A DNA stretch of 64,000 bases from an uncultured Clostridia bacterium (lineage in GTDB: Bacteria; Bacillota; Clostridia; TANB77; CAG-508), in the NCBI GenBank assembly GCA_934155265.1, contig CAKPGU010000001.1:62001-126000 (forward strand). The letters run 5' to 3'. The notes below the pieces were generated by a model. It saw only the letters and a list, made by a program, of their open reading frames with translations. It was not told the DNA's origin and ran no database searches. Position 1 is the stretch's first letter, and every line of letters begins with the position of its first letter. Below are positions 10,501-18,288 of this stretch, piece by piece. The position numbers were made by a program, and so were the translations under genes.

Positions 10501-11363
10501 TTTATTTTATTTAAATAAGGTACATTTTTTGTTCCATTTTTATAAGTTGCATATATCGAGTTTAGTCCATTACTTACTATACTCAAATTATCTTGTGCAT
10601 ACAATTTTTCTAGATTACTTAACATTTCAATTCCATCATGTTCAGTTGTTACACTTGAACCTGAGAATGTTGTAATTCCAGTTCCTGATACATTTAGTTC
10701 TATAAGATTTGTAAACACTGTTAATTGTTTAAAGTCTGTAAAACTTTTATTAACAGATATATCCAAAGATGTTATTCCAGTTAATGTAGATATACTTTCT
10801 ACCGTACTTATATTATTTTTGGCAATTTTTAACTCTTTTAAATTACTTAAAGTTTTTAAATTTTCTAATTGATCTCCATTTAATTGTGTATTAGATATAT
10901 TTAGTTTTTCAAGAGATGTTAATTTTGCAATTGTTTCTAAAACCGAATCATTTATTGGATTATCTGAAAAATTTAAATCATTAATATTTTTTAATTCACT
11001 AATCGCGTTAGCATTTGTTATAGCATTTCCTGACAAGTTTAAAATTTTTAAATTTGTAAAGCTCTCTAATCCTGAAAGATTTGATATTTTGGCATCAATA
11101 ACACCTTGTAAATTCAATTCTGTTATTTTTAGAACATCATCTTCTGATACTTCTATTGTTTTGTCAGTATCGTTTTCATTATAAGCAATTTTTTTAGATT
11201 TTAGTTGCTTTTTCATTGATTCATATAAATTAGAATCTACAAATGTGATTGTTGTTGGATTTGTTATTATATTACCTGTAGCATATATAATCACAGAAAA
11301 ACTAACTACAAAAACAATTAAAGCGAGAATAATTGACATTTTTTTTGCTTTTGTTTTTTTCAT
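7587..11363 (-). CDS. Large secreted leucine-rich-repeat protein with C-terminal dockerin
   Basis: 1258 aa. Signal peptide at residues 1-30. Two blocks of SDS22/internalin-like LRRs (about 60-420 and 560-830) with units such as LTSLEKLNISNTQL. Bacterial Ig-like domains lie near 930-1130 (DKTAPTIKG, DTFGNTTKVSFEI). The last 59 residues form two dockerin repeats (GDLTGSGTITTAEL and DVNSDGNIKTADIAAIS) with Ca-binding Asp/Asn/Ser spacing. It is expected to be exported and held by a cohesin, most simply the product of the next gene. LRR surface proteins often bind host or bacterial ligands; the ligand is unknown. No in-frame CGG was seen in 1258 codons. Confidence 0.85.
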   Translation of the reverse strand: MKKTKAKKMSIILALIVFVVSFSVIIYATGNIITNPTTITFVDSNLYESMKKQLKSKKIAYNENDTDKTIEVSEDDVLKITELNLQGVIDAKISNLSGLESFTNLKILNLSGNAITNANAISELKNINDLNFSDNPINDSVLETIAKLTSLEKLNISNTQLNGDQLENLKTLSNLKELKIAKNNISTVESISTLTGITSLDISVNKSFTDFKQLTVFTNLIELNVSGTGITTFSGSSVTTEHDGIEMLSNLEKLYAQDNLSIVSNGLNSIYATYKNGTKNVPYLNKIKVLNLSSLGASGKRPTINFSNFAKLTTLEELHLASNDISSLSGIAKLENLKYIDLANNKIQSSQLPNFIQKTTVNGESIVQTENTLKATKIDLRGNQIIDVSVFADYPGNITWLDLSENHVYDVEPLSKHSFNEGLFLQKQDITFGLYKKTAAVNHYIILPSIFRYSKAEGKFIYSSDVDFKFEGVTLNPDYTDPNQYNVIIDYNKTKNDTLTAKISGGVADGTVLNFSIGAQGDVSCYIDSLLFKDENLDSAIEKELRATNNIKYLERIPKIININQDAISKITKLDLQHTGSSADTKIKDLSGLENFYNLTTLYLQNNDIKTIDPLTTCVKLNSLYLSNNSNLGNNNSAIEKMTVLGTLDLSNTGMTNIDSINTLTEYFTSKKRTTTLISLNISDNKLNNIEGIENITSLQSLSLANDKLNDEKISKLDKLTNLSTLNINGNEIENIDIISSLDLKYLYFNNNQVKSLQPIQGKVFYDLEFAGNRIKDISPLSGHRTINNLRMDNNQIEDTSVLSGISMSDEQTLSITGQKIVRVLEKGSTGTVQLELPQIFKDAKNSSNKLYTDSEFITSNCTLDSTGNSVSVDVDKLSGDIAQVEIYGGKAHGTILTIAPALEGKITYNPSIDKKTNKNVTATISFNRSDVTITNNDGKNTYTFENNGEFSFDFVDKYGFEGTEKAIVQNIDKEAPVETVTKEVKNKQVIVTITVNEKVQDVDGWTSSEFIDGKMTLTKTFESDSKENVNLTDEAGNVKVVNIQVKIDKTAPTIKGIEEGKKYNSSVTPVIQDDSEITVILTKNGTIVENYKVGDTINGAGKYVLTATDTFGNTTKVSFEISISDIITSKTQTIDESKLIVKNIKPGMTVGELINNIENEMTYEIIDSKGNKLLNTSRLATGQQIKMQNDKKYTIIVWGDLTGSGTITTAELARISKIAAKIITPTELEKIVIDVNSDGNIKTADIAAISKYAAGIK

Positions 11364-11494
11364 TATTTCATCCTCCCTATATTTACTGTTTTAATTATAT
11401 AAAAACAATTTATTTTTGTCAATAAAATGCATAAAAAGCCTCTATTTTTATGATACTATTTTTTACCCACTTAGTCAAAGGGATAAATTAGCAA

Positions 11495-11550
11495 AAATAT
11501 TGCCATTAAAATAGAAAAACAGAAAAATTTCTATTTTAATGGCAATATTT
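11495..11550 (-). terminator. Long inverted repeat after spoIVB
   Basis: Two 23-base perfectly complementary arms (AAATATTGCCATTAAAATAG...) around a 10-base loop, followed by TTTTTGC on the minus strand. It begins 2 bases after the spoIVB stop and precedes the LRR gene's promoter region. Confidence 0.85.
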
Positions 11551-11552
11551 AA

Positions 11553-12608
11553 TTATTCAAGTTCACTTAACATTCTATCTGCAAAAACAGCATATCCAAT
11601 ACTTGGATTTTTAACAAATACATGGGTAATTGCCCCACAGAATTTTCCATTTTGAATAATAGGTGATCCACTCATTCCCTGAATTATTCCTCCTGTTTTA
11701 TTTAATAATTCTTCATCTGTAACTTTGATTACCATGCTTTTATTATCATAATTGTTATTCAAATATGTTTTTTGAATTTCAATTTTATATTCTTTAAGTT
11801 GTCCATCTATATTTGATAATATTACTGCTTCTCCTAAATTGATTTCTTGTCTTTCTGCAACATGCATCTTCTTTGAATAATCTATATTTATGTTTGTAGG
11901 ATTTTTTATTACTCCATATATGCCATATTGTGTGTTTTTATAAATATTTCCAATAACACTATTTTGTTTTATGCTTCCTTGAATCTTTCCGGGTTGTTGT
12001 TCTACACCTTTTACAACTGATATGATACTTACATTATCTATTTCTCCTGATGAAGTTTGTAATATATCACCTGTATCTATATCAGTTATTGCATGTCCCA
12101 ATGCTGCAAAACTTTGCGTATCTTCATTATAAAATGTTACAGTCCCAACTCCTGCAGCACTATCTCTTACCCATAGTCCAATTTTATAAATTCCTGATTT
12201 ATCTTTAACAGGTGTAATTTCACATAGCTTTTCTTCATTATTTCTTACATATGTTATTTTAACTTTTTCTCCATTATACATATTTATTGAATCTATTAAT
12301 TCTTGTGTACTGTTTATTATATTATCATTAACTGATATTATTGAATCTCCTTCTCTAATTTCCGTATTTTCATATGGTTTAATGATTGAGCCTTCCATTG
12401 TTTCTATTCCAGATGTTCCAACAACCAATACTCCACTTGTATATAATTTAATTCCCACTATATTTCCAATCGGTATTACTTGTATGTCTGAAATTTTTAT
12501 TTCTTCTCCTCTTACAGCTATAGTTTCTGGCAAATAGCTTCTAGACAATATAAATACATATAAAAAAATCAATAAAAATATTAAAAATGTTTTTTTGAGT
12601 GTTTTCAT
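11553..12608 (-). CDS. spoIVB: SpoIVB-type sporulation serine protease (S55)
   Basis: In known sporulators SpoIVB is secreted from the forespore and triggers pro-sigma-K processing. Seen here: an N-terminal membrane/signal segment (TFLIFLLIFLYVFIL), a PDZ domain (GDSIISVNDNIINSTQELID) and the S55 protease domain with catalytic His in FAALGHAITD and Ser in GMSGSPIIQ. The 351-aa length is slightly below the Bacillus enzyme. It is the first of three sporulation markers in the window. It stands alone between the LRR gene and the Tad-like operon. Confidence 0.93.
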   Translation of the reverse strand: MKTLKKTFLIFLLIFLYVFILSRSYLPETIAVRGEEIKISDIQVIPIGNIVGIKLYTSGVLVVGTSGIETMEGSIIKPYENTEIREGDSIISVNDNIINSTQELIDSINMYNGEKVKITYVRNNEEKLCEITPVKDKSGIYKIGLWVRDSAAGVGTVTFYNEDTQSFAALGHAITDIDTGDILQTSSGEIDNVSIISVVKGVEQQPGKIQGSIKQNSVIGNIYKNTQYGIYGVIKNPTNINIDYSKKMHVAERQEINLGEAVILSNIDGQLKEYKIEIQKTYLNNNYDNKSMVIKVTDEELLNKTGGIIQGMSGSPIIQNGKFCGAITHVFVKNPSIGYAVFADRMLSELE

Positions 12609-12715
12609 AAAATTTCACTCCTTCATTTTTATTATTTGTTTTATTTTTTTATTTTATACAATCTAATTTTGTCAAAAAAAAAATGATAATTTTGAATTTT
12701 CAAAATTAATCATTT

Positions 12716-13267
12716 TTATGTTGCTCCATTTATATTTATTGTTCCAGATGAACTTGCTGCAATTATCTGCAAACCTCCTGAAGTTGCATTTGAATAAAAG
12801 CTTTTTAAAATTTGTGATAGGGTTTGACTACTATTTTTTACTGTAACAAAAATTAAGTCCCCTTGTTTTAATATAAGTTGTCCACTTCTGTTGTTTTCTG
12901 TAATTTGTGCTGATGCTCCTATTTTATCTTCAATTTGACTTGTATATATTGAATAATATGTATTATTTCCTATCGTCGTTGGATTTGCTTGCGTAATTAC
13001 CTTTGATGTAGTTTCATCTAATATTCTTACTTCCATATCTATATCATATGTATTACCTGATGATTGCAAACTTGATACAAATCTTTGGTAATTATCAAGT
13101 GTTATTTTACCAGTTTTAACAACCTCATTAACAAATTCAGATGTAGATGTTTGTACTAATAATTGCGATACATCATCTGATCTATCAGCAATAAGTATCG
13201 TTGGCGATAAAAACATTATAATACATGCTGATATTATAGCAATTATCGATGTTACTGTATCATCCAT
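12716..13267 (-). CDS. Membrane-anchored pilin-like protein, last gene of the Tad-like operon
   Basis: 183 aa. The N-terminus MDDTVTSIIAIISACIIMFL is a single membrane helix directly at the start, followed by a Ser/Thr-rich extracytoplasmic domain. It differs from the four MEN-type proteins upstream but has the same layout: a membrane helix, then a beta-rich tail. The start is 26 bases after the previous gene's stop. It could be a minor pilin or TadE-like protein; I see no diagnostic motif. Confidence 0.6.
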   Translation of the reverse strand: MDDTVTSIIAIISACIIMFLSPTILIADRSDDVSQLLVQTSTSEFVNEVVKTGKITLDNYQRFVSSLQSSGNTYDIDMEVRILDETTSKVITQANPTTIGNNTYYSIYTSQIEDKIGASAQITENNRSGQLILKQGDLIFVTVKNSSQTLSQILKSFYSNATSGGLQIIAASSSGTININGAT

Positions 13268-13292
13268 ATATAGTTAATCCTTTCTATAAATT

Positions 13293-13913
13293 CTATTGTA
13301 CTTCTTGATATGTTATAATTCTTTTCTTTATTTGTGTTGATGTTTCTCCTTCTATTGGATAATATTCTCCTAGTTTTTCTTCAAATCTTTTATTTTTTAT
13401 ATATTCAAGAAAACCATTTGGATATCTCTCATGAAATTGTTTTTCATATTTTTTAACCATTGCCTCATCAATGTCTTTATATAAATTTTTTCCAGCTAAT
13501 ATCATATCCAAGTGTTTTATACATGTTTCTTTATCCGGATATGTTTCCATAGCAAGATCCACATAATCAACTGTTATAGGCAATCCATTTTCATCAAGCT
13601 CTCTTTCTCCATTCCCACTTGTTTTATAATAAATTGGAATTGAGTTTCCACTAGAATCTTTAAAATATACTTCTATGTTTTCCTCATATGTTTTATACAT
13701 TGTTGGTATTATTGTTTCAATTCCAACTGTTCTAGTTAATTTATTGGATTGTTTTATATTATCATATGTTATTTGTACATCTCTATCACGCATATTGACT
13801 ATTGTAGTTACTGCTTCATTTGCCTGTGAAAAGCAAGATATACTTATGGTTAACGCTAATACAAACATAAGTACTCCTGCTGCAATTTTTAATGCATCCA
13901 TTGCGTTTTCCAT
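13293..13913 (-). CDS. MENA-type pilin-like protein (206 aa)
   Basis: Begins MENAMDALKIAAGVLMFVLA, matching the N-termini of three other genes in this operon, then passes into a soluble domain of about 170 residues rich in charged residues. The Glu at position 2 followed by one hydrophobic helix resembles a mature type IV pilin helix without a leader peptide. Probably a minor subunit of the Tad-like pilus. Ends VQ-stop 26 bases before the next start. Confidence 0.6.
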   Translation of the reverse strand: MENAMDALKIAAGVLMFVLALTISISCFSQANEAVTTIVNMRDRDVQITYDNIKQSNKLTRTVGIETIIPTMYKTYEENIEVYFKDSSGNSIPIYYKTSGNGERELDENGLPITVDYVDLAMETYPDKETCIKHLDMILAGKNLYKDIDEAMVKKYEKQFHERYPNGFLEYIKNKRFEEKLGEYYPIEGETSTQIKKRIITYQEVQ

Positions 13914-13962
13914 AAGTATATCTCCTTTCTTTTGTAATATTTTTATTATGATAAAATATTAT

Positions 13963-14382
13963 CTAGTGTTTACTTATTGTAATTGTATGTACTAAACTAG
14001 TAACTTTGTCTATAGCTACTGTTATATCATAAATACTACTTGGATCTACTTTAGTCATTGTACCATTTCCAGCATTTATTGTTCCTCCAGAATCTCCATC
14101 AATAACAATACATTTGTTAGTTTCTTGATTATTATTTCCTGCCAATTCAGACATATTATTATTTAAAACTGTCTTTAATAATGCATTTACTTCTGTTCCT
14201 CTTTTACCTGTTCCATCATATTTTAAAAATTGGTCATTAAATGCTTGAACTTCTTGACTTGACATATTTACAGAGTTAACTGTTTCAGAAGCTTGGTTAT
14301 AAATTACAATTCCTAATGAAATAATTAAAATTGCAATTAATACTGCTGCTGCAATTAAAAGAGCTTTTGTTGCATTCTCCAT
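13963..14382 (-). CDS. MENA-type pilin-like protein (139 aa)
   Basis: The shortest of the MEN-type proteins and the best candidate for the major subunit: MENATKALLIAAAVLIAILI plus a short helical and beta C-terminal domain. The stretch VQAFNDQFLKYDGTGKRG resembles VTEFNNKFENYNGQTIRG in the 243-aa paralogue, so the similarity runs beyond the membrane helix. An AAAGGAGGGAG site precedes the ATG. No cysteines or sorting signals are visible. Confidence 0.62.
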   Translation of the reverse strand: MENATKALLIAAAVLIAILIISLGIVIYNQASETVNSVNMSSQEVQAFNDQFLKYDGTGKRGTEVNALLKTVLNNNMSELAGNNNQETNKCIVIDGDSGGTINAGNGTMTKVDPSSIYDITVAIDKVTSLVHTITISKH

Positions 14383-14452
14383 AGTTTCTCCCTCCTTTAT
14401 TAACTTTTGTTTATTTTATATTGACATCAATTTTATTAAATGTCAAACTTTA

Positions 14453-14896
14453 TTAACTTGTTTCTTGTTGCTCAAATAATATGTATTTAATTCTACCTGT
14501 CTTTTCATGATATTCTATTTTTGAACATTTAAATTTTATATTTCCATAATATTGAACAAATTGCTCTGTTCCTGATTTATAGACTTGTTCCATCTGTAAT
14601 TCATAGTTTTTTTCATCTTCTACCATATGTAATTCAACCTTGATAGAATTTTCATCATTCTGTATAAAATTTCCATTTTCGTCTTTTTCTACTTTGTTTT
14701 TAGTGTTTTTATCGACGGCTTTGTTAATTATTGTTCCAACTGTTAAGCCATATACTTCTTTATCTTTATATTCCTCAAATTCAGCATTTTCATTTTTTAT
14801 TATATTGTATTTATTTTTATAAGAAATATAATTAATGCCTACTACTGCAACAACAACTAACACAATCATTATTAATATAAATATTTTTTTCATCAT
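14453..14896 (-). CDS. Single-pass membrane protein within the pilin-like cluster
   Basis: 147 aa. N-terminal Lys-rich membrane anchor (MMKKIFILIMIVLVVVAVVG), then a soluble domain with lysine- and glutamate-rich stretches. It lacks the MEN start of its neighbours, but ends in a similar strand (KCSKIEYHEKTGRIKYILFE, compare KISFEV and EIRFSE in the paralogues). Probably an accessory pseudopilin or assembly factor. Function unknown. Confidence 0.55.
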   Translation of the reverse strand: MMKKIFILIMIVLVVVAVVGINYISYKNKYNIIKNENAEFEEYKDKEVYGLTVGTIINKAVDKNTKNKVEKDENGNFIQNDENSIKVELHMVEDEKNYELQMEQVYKSGTEQFVQYYGNIKFKCSKIEYHEKTGRIKYILFEQQETS

Positions 14897-14937
14897 ATAA
14901 CCTCATTATACCACTCTTTTTTTCCTTTTGCAACATT

Positions 14938-15396
14938 TTATTGTATTTCAGAAAAACGAATTTCATATATTCTTCCAACTTTATTATATTTTACGTCAGC
15001 AGATGTACACTCATAACTTTTATTAGTATTTTGTTCTAATATACTTTGCATATCTTCTTTAATTGATTTATCAATACGTTTACCATTAAAAAATACTCCA
15101 ACATATAAAGAATTTTCTGAAATATCCCATTCATTCGGATCAATATTGAATGAACTATTATCTTCATATGCAATCCCTGCTACAGTAACTATATCTTGTA
15201 TAGTTACTGCAGTATCTGTATTTATATATTTCTGATATTTATTATTAAAAGCATTTAATTCATTAAATTCGATTTGATTTTTATATTCTTCAACATAGGA
15301 TTGTAAACTTGAAAATAACATTACTGCCAATGATAATATCATTATTCCTATTAATGTTCCTGCTGCAATATATAAAGCTTTTGTCGCATTTTCCAT
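14938..15396 (-). CDS. MENA-type pilin-like protein (152 aa)
   Basis: Begins MENATKALYIAAGTLIGIMI. The following EFNELNAFNNKYQKYIN matches the FNNKFENYN and FNDQFLKYD segments of its paralogues, and it ends NKVGRIYEIRFSEIQ. Architecture: leaderless membrane helix, helical linker, small beta domain. A component of the Tad-like operon by position and paralogy. Confidence 0.6.
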   Translation of the reverse strand: MENATKALYIAAGTLIGIMILSLAVMLFSSLQSYVEEYKNQIEFNELNAFNNKYQKYINTDTAVTIQDIVTVAGIAYEDNSSFNIDPNEWDISENSLYVGVFFNGKRIDKSIKEDMQSILEQNTNKSYECTSADVKYNKVGRIYEIRFSEIQ

Positions 15397-15425
15397 TTAA
15401 GTTTTCCTTTCATTTTATACTTATA

Positions 15426-16157
15426 TCAGTTTAATTTAATCGTATTACCTTCTATTATTACTTCAAAAGATATTTTATTAATTATTCCATTCTTTTGGCT
15501 ATGCACTATTTCAGTACATTTAAACATTGCTCTTTTGAATTGTGTTAATTGATAATATTGCAAAGTTGCATTTTGTATAGTTTTTATTTCATCATCTGTA
15601 AGCTGTTTATTTTTTTTATATCCTAAAATCTGTTTTATTTTACTGTTTCTTGTTTCAATATCTTCGCTTCTATTGCTACAAACAATAGATATATTAGATG
15701 ATAACTTTTGCAATTTAGTATCATCAATGTTTGAACTTGCTGCCAATTCTGATGCTAATCCAGAAATATTATTTATCTCATTATCATTTCCACTTGCATT
15801 AGTAATCACTGATGTATTAAATAATGATTTAGAATCATCATTGTATCTAAAGTCCTTTTGATGTCCTTTCAAATCTATGTTTAAAGTAATTCTTTCATTT
15901 CCTTCCATATCAGAATATGTACGGTTATAATCAACAACTTTATTCATAACCGAAATAAGTTCATTTCCTCTAATTGTTTGTCCATTATAATTTTCAAACT
16001 TGTTATTAAATTCAGTAACTTGTTCAACCATTTTTGCATTATGTTGTTCTGTATAATATGCAGACAATTGATTATGAAATATTACTAATAATGTTAAAAT
16101 TAGTATTGCAAATAAAACTCCTCCTGCAATTAACAATGCTTTTGTTATATTTTCCAT
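15426..16157 (-). CDS. MENI-type pilin-like protein (243 aa)
   Basis: The largest MEN-type paralogue: MENITKALLIAGGVLFAILI, then VTEFNNKFENYNGQTIRGNE, a region with conserved Asn/Gly, and a C-terminal strand KISFEVIIEGNTIKLN. First small gene after the TadB/C-type protein, 35 bases downstream. Probably a minor pilin or tip subunit. Confidence 0.6.
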   Translation of the reverse strand: MENITKALLIAGGVLFAILILTLLVIFHNQLSAYYTEQHNAKMVEQVTEFNNKFENYNGQTIRGNELISVMNKVVDYNRTYSDMEGNERITLNIDLKGHQKDFRYNDDSKSLFNTSVITNASGNDNEINNISGLASELAASSNIDDTKLQKLSSNISIVCSNRSEDIETRNSKIKQILGYKKNKQLTDDEIKTIQNATLQYYQLTQFKRAMFKCTEIVHSQKNGIINKISFEVIIEGNTIKLN

Positions 16158-16191
16158 TATATCTCCTTCGACTCTTTATAAACTCTATTTC

Positions 16192-18264
16192 TTATGATGA
16201 TAATTGAGTAAATGTACTTGACATGCTTGTTAATCCTATTACAACCAATGGTATAATTAGATATCCTACAAATAAACATATCATAGGTGCAAAACCAACA
16301 GCTTTTCCTATTAGACCTTTTCTAGATACTAATTGATCATTTGTATCTTTTCTCTTTTCTTTATGATAATCTCTATCCGCATCTAACTCATCAAAAGCCT
16401 CTCTAATTGGTATTTTTTCCACTGCTGCCTGTAAGCTTTCTACAATTCTTATCATATCTTTATTTGTTACAGAATTCTTTAATTCTTCTAATGCTTCCCA
16501 TGCACCTGCCTCATAGTTGTTTACACATTTTGATATAGGTTCTTTAAAAATATTTGCATATCTCTCAAGCCATTCTAGTATCATTTCTACACTGATTCTC
16601 TCAATTTTCATTAGCATCAATATAATCGTCTGAAATTGCATTACTTCATTTTCCATTTCCATTTGTCTCATCTTCTTTTGGAATATCATCATCCAAACAG
16701 GAGCCATATATGCAATTAATGCAAATCCACAAGCTAATAATATTTCAAACCATTGCATCTGTTCTGAATTTACTATTTTTAATTTATTCAAAATTCTTTC
16801 TGAATCTGATGCAAGTTGTTTTTCATCTGTAGTTTCATCATAATAAGGAGATTTTAACATTTCTTTTTTTATTTGATCTTGCGTTATGTCTAAATCACCT
16901 TTTAATCTATCTAGAAAATAATTATCTTGTTTAGTTAATTCATCTGCTTTTCTTTGATTCTTTTCCGATAATGTTCCTAAGACTTGTTGCTCTGTGGTTG
17001 GTTCTGTATAAACATAGTTTATAGCTACTTTATGTAATATAATTGCAAATATAATTGTTAAAATAAAAGTTGCTATTGCCATAGCGATTCTATTTATATA
17101 TATCCACTCCATCTTTTTCTTAGATGCTGAGTCTTTCATTAATGTTTGCATTTTTCTATAATCTTTTGTTCCTTTTTTAGGAATAAAAGCATTTATAGCT
17201 TGTCTTAAAACTGGAACTTTATATACTTTGGCTTGCCAAGGATTATCATTATGTGATATATCAACTTGAACTCCACCATTATCTTTTAATTTCCTTGTCA
17301 TTATATATGACACAACAGTTAAAAGAACTATTAATATTTGAACTATCAAACCTACTTTACCATTAAAAAAGCTACTTGTAAATGCAAAATTACTAACTGA
17401 CCAACTTTTTAATGGTTCTAGTAATAATACTGGTGCAATTGAAATAATTGTTAAACTTTGAAAAACATAATTAAGTTTATCTCTTTTTAATATTTCAATT
17501 TGCATTTCTTGTGTTATATTATCTACATTCTTTAAATATAATGAAGCACCATCTTCTTCTCTATCACCAAATTCTTGTGTTAAGTATGATATACCTGCAA
17601 ATTCTTTTAAATAACTATTAGGTGCAACATCATAATATTTTTCAAGTTCGGTTTCTGGATCATCTGAACTTAATATTTCATAAATTTTTTCACCTTGTTT
17701 AGAAACACTTTTTTCATCATCTAAAGAAACTTGATATATTGCTTCTTCTACCATATTATATTCATGATATGCATGTCTTATCTCTGCAAAAAAGTCTATT
17801 TGTTCTTTTAATAAATTATTATCAATTTTATCAACCATTCCTTCTACCATTGTATCTACAATGAAAAGTTCAAAAATTAATAATATTGACATTAGTAACC
17901 AGTTACTATGTGTTATAAGAATTGTTACTAAAGCTATAGCAAAAAATATTAAAATTGCCCTTGATAAAATTTTAGCAGCTTCTTTTCTAGTTGTATATTC
18001 ATCATCAATATTAACAATTTCTAGTCTTCTTCTCAACTTATATAAATATCGTTTAATAAGAGGTGTTCTTATAAGGGTTATGTATATTTTTTGATACATA
18101 ATATCTGTTGAAAAATTATTTGCTTTAGTACCTTCTTGTAGTTTTTTCATTTTTGCATATTCAGATTTTCCCATGATTTTCATCAATACAAAATATACTA
18201 TAATAACAATTCCAAACAATACTGCTGTTCCAATCATTATATATTTTAGCATTTGAGTACTCAT
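16192..18264 (-). CDS. TadB/TadC-type inner-membrane platform protein (fused pair)
   Basis: 690 aa with several clusters of membrane helices: one at the N-terminus, a pair near 95-135, two near 260-320, one near 395, and three in the C-terminal third. Type II secretion F-type cytoplasmic segments recur in both halves, for example EEAIYQVSLDDEKS near 180 and LAC...MEMENEVMQFQTIILMLM near 530-560. Standard Tad loci encode two separate proteins, TadB and TadC, of about 300 aa each, so this is best read as a fused pair with a long insertion. It sits 24 bases after the TadA-like ATPase gene. Confidence 0.75.
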   Translation of the reverse strand: MSTQMLKYIMIGTAVLFGIVIIVYFVLMKIMGKSEYAKMKKLQEGTKANNFSTDIMYQKIYITLIRTPLIKRYLYKLRRRLEIVNIDDEYTTRKEAAKILSRAILIFFAIALVTILITHSNWLLMSILLIFELFIVDTMVEGMVDKIDNNLLKEQIDFFAEIRHAYHEYNMVEEAIYQVSLDDEKSVSKQGEKIYEILSSDDPETELEKYYDVAPNSYLKEFAGISYLTQEFGDREEDGASLYLKNVDNITQEMQIEILKRDKLNYVFQSLTIISIAPVLLLEPLKSWSVSNFAFTSSFFNGKVGLIVQILIVLLTVVSYIMTRKLKDNGGVQVDISHNDNPWQAKVYKVPVLRQAINAFIPKKGTKDYRKMQTLMKDSASKKKMEWIYINRIAMAIATFILTIIFAIILHKVAINYVYTEPTTEQQVLGTLSEKNQRKADELTKQDNYFLDRLKGDLDITQDQIKKEMLKSPYYDETTDEKQLASDSERILNKLKIVNSEQMQWFEILLACGFALIAYMAPVWMMIFQKKMRQMEMENEVMQFQTIILMLMKIERISVEMILEWLERYANIFKEPISKCVNNYEAGAWEALEELKNSVTNKDMIRIVESLQAAVEKIPIREAFDELDADRDYHKEKRKDTNDQLVSRKGLIGKAVGFAPMICLFVGYLIIPLVVIGLTSMSSTFTQLSS

Positions 18265-18288
18265 GTTGCAAAAACACCTCCTAAATTT

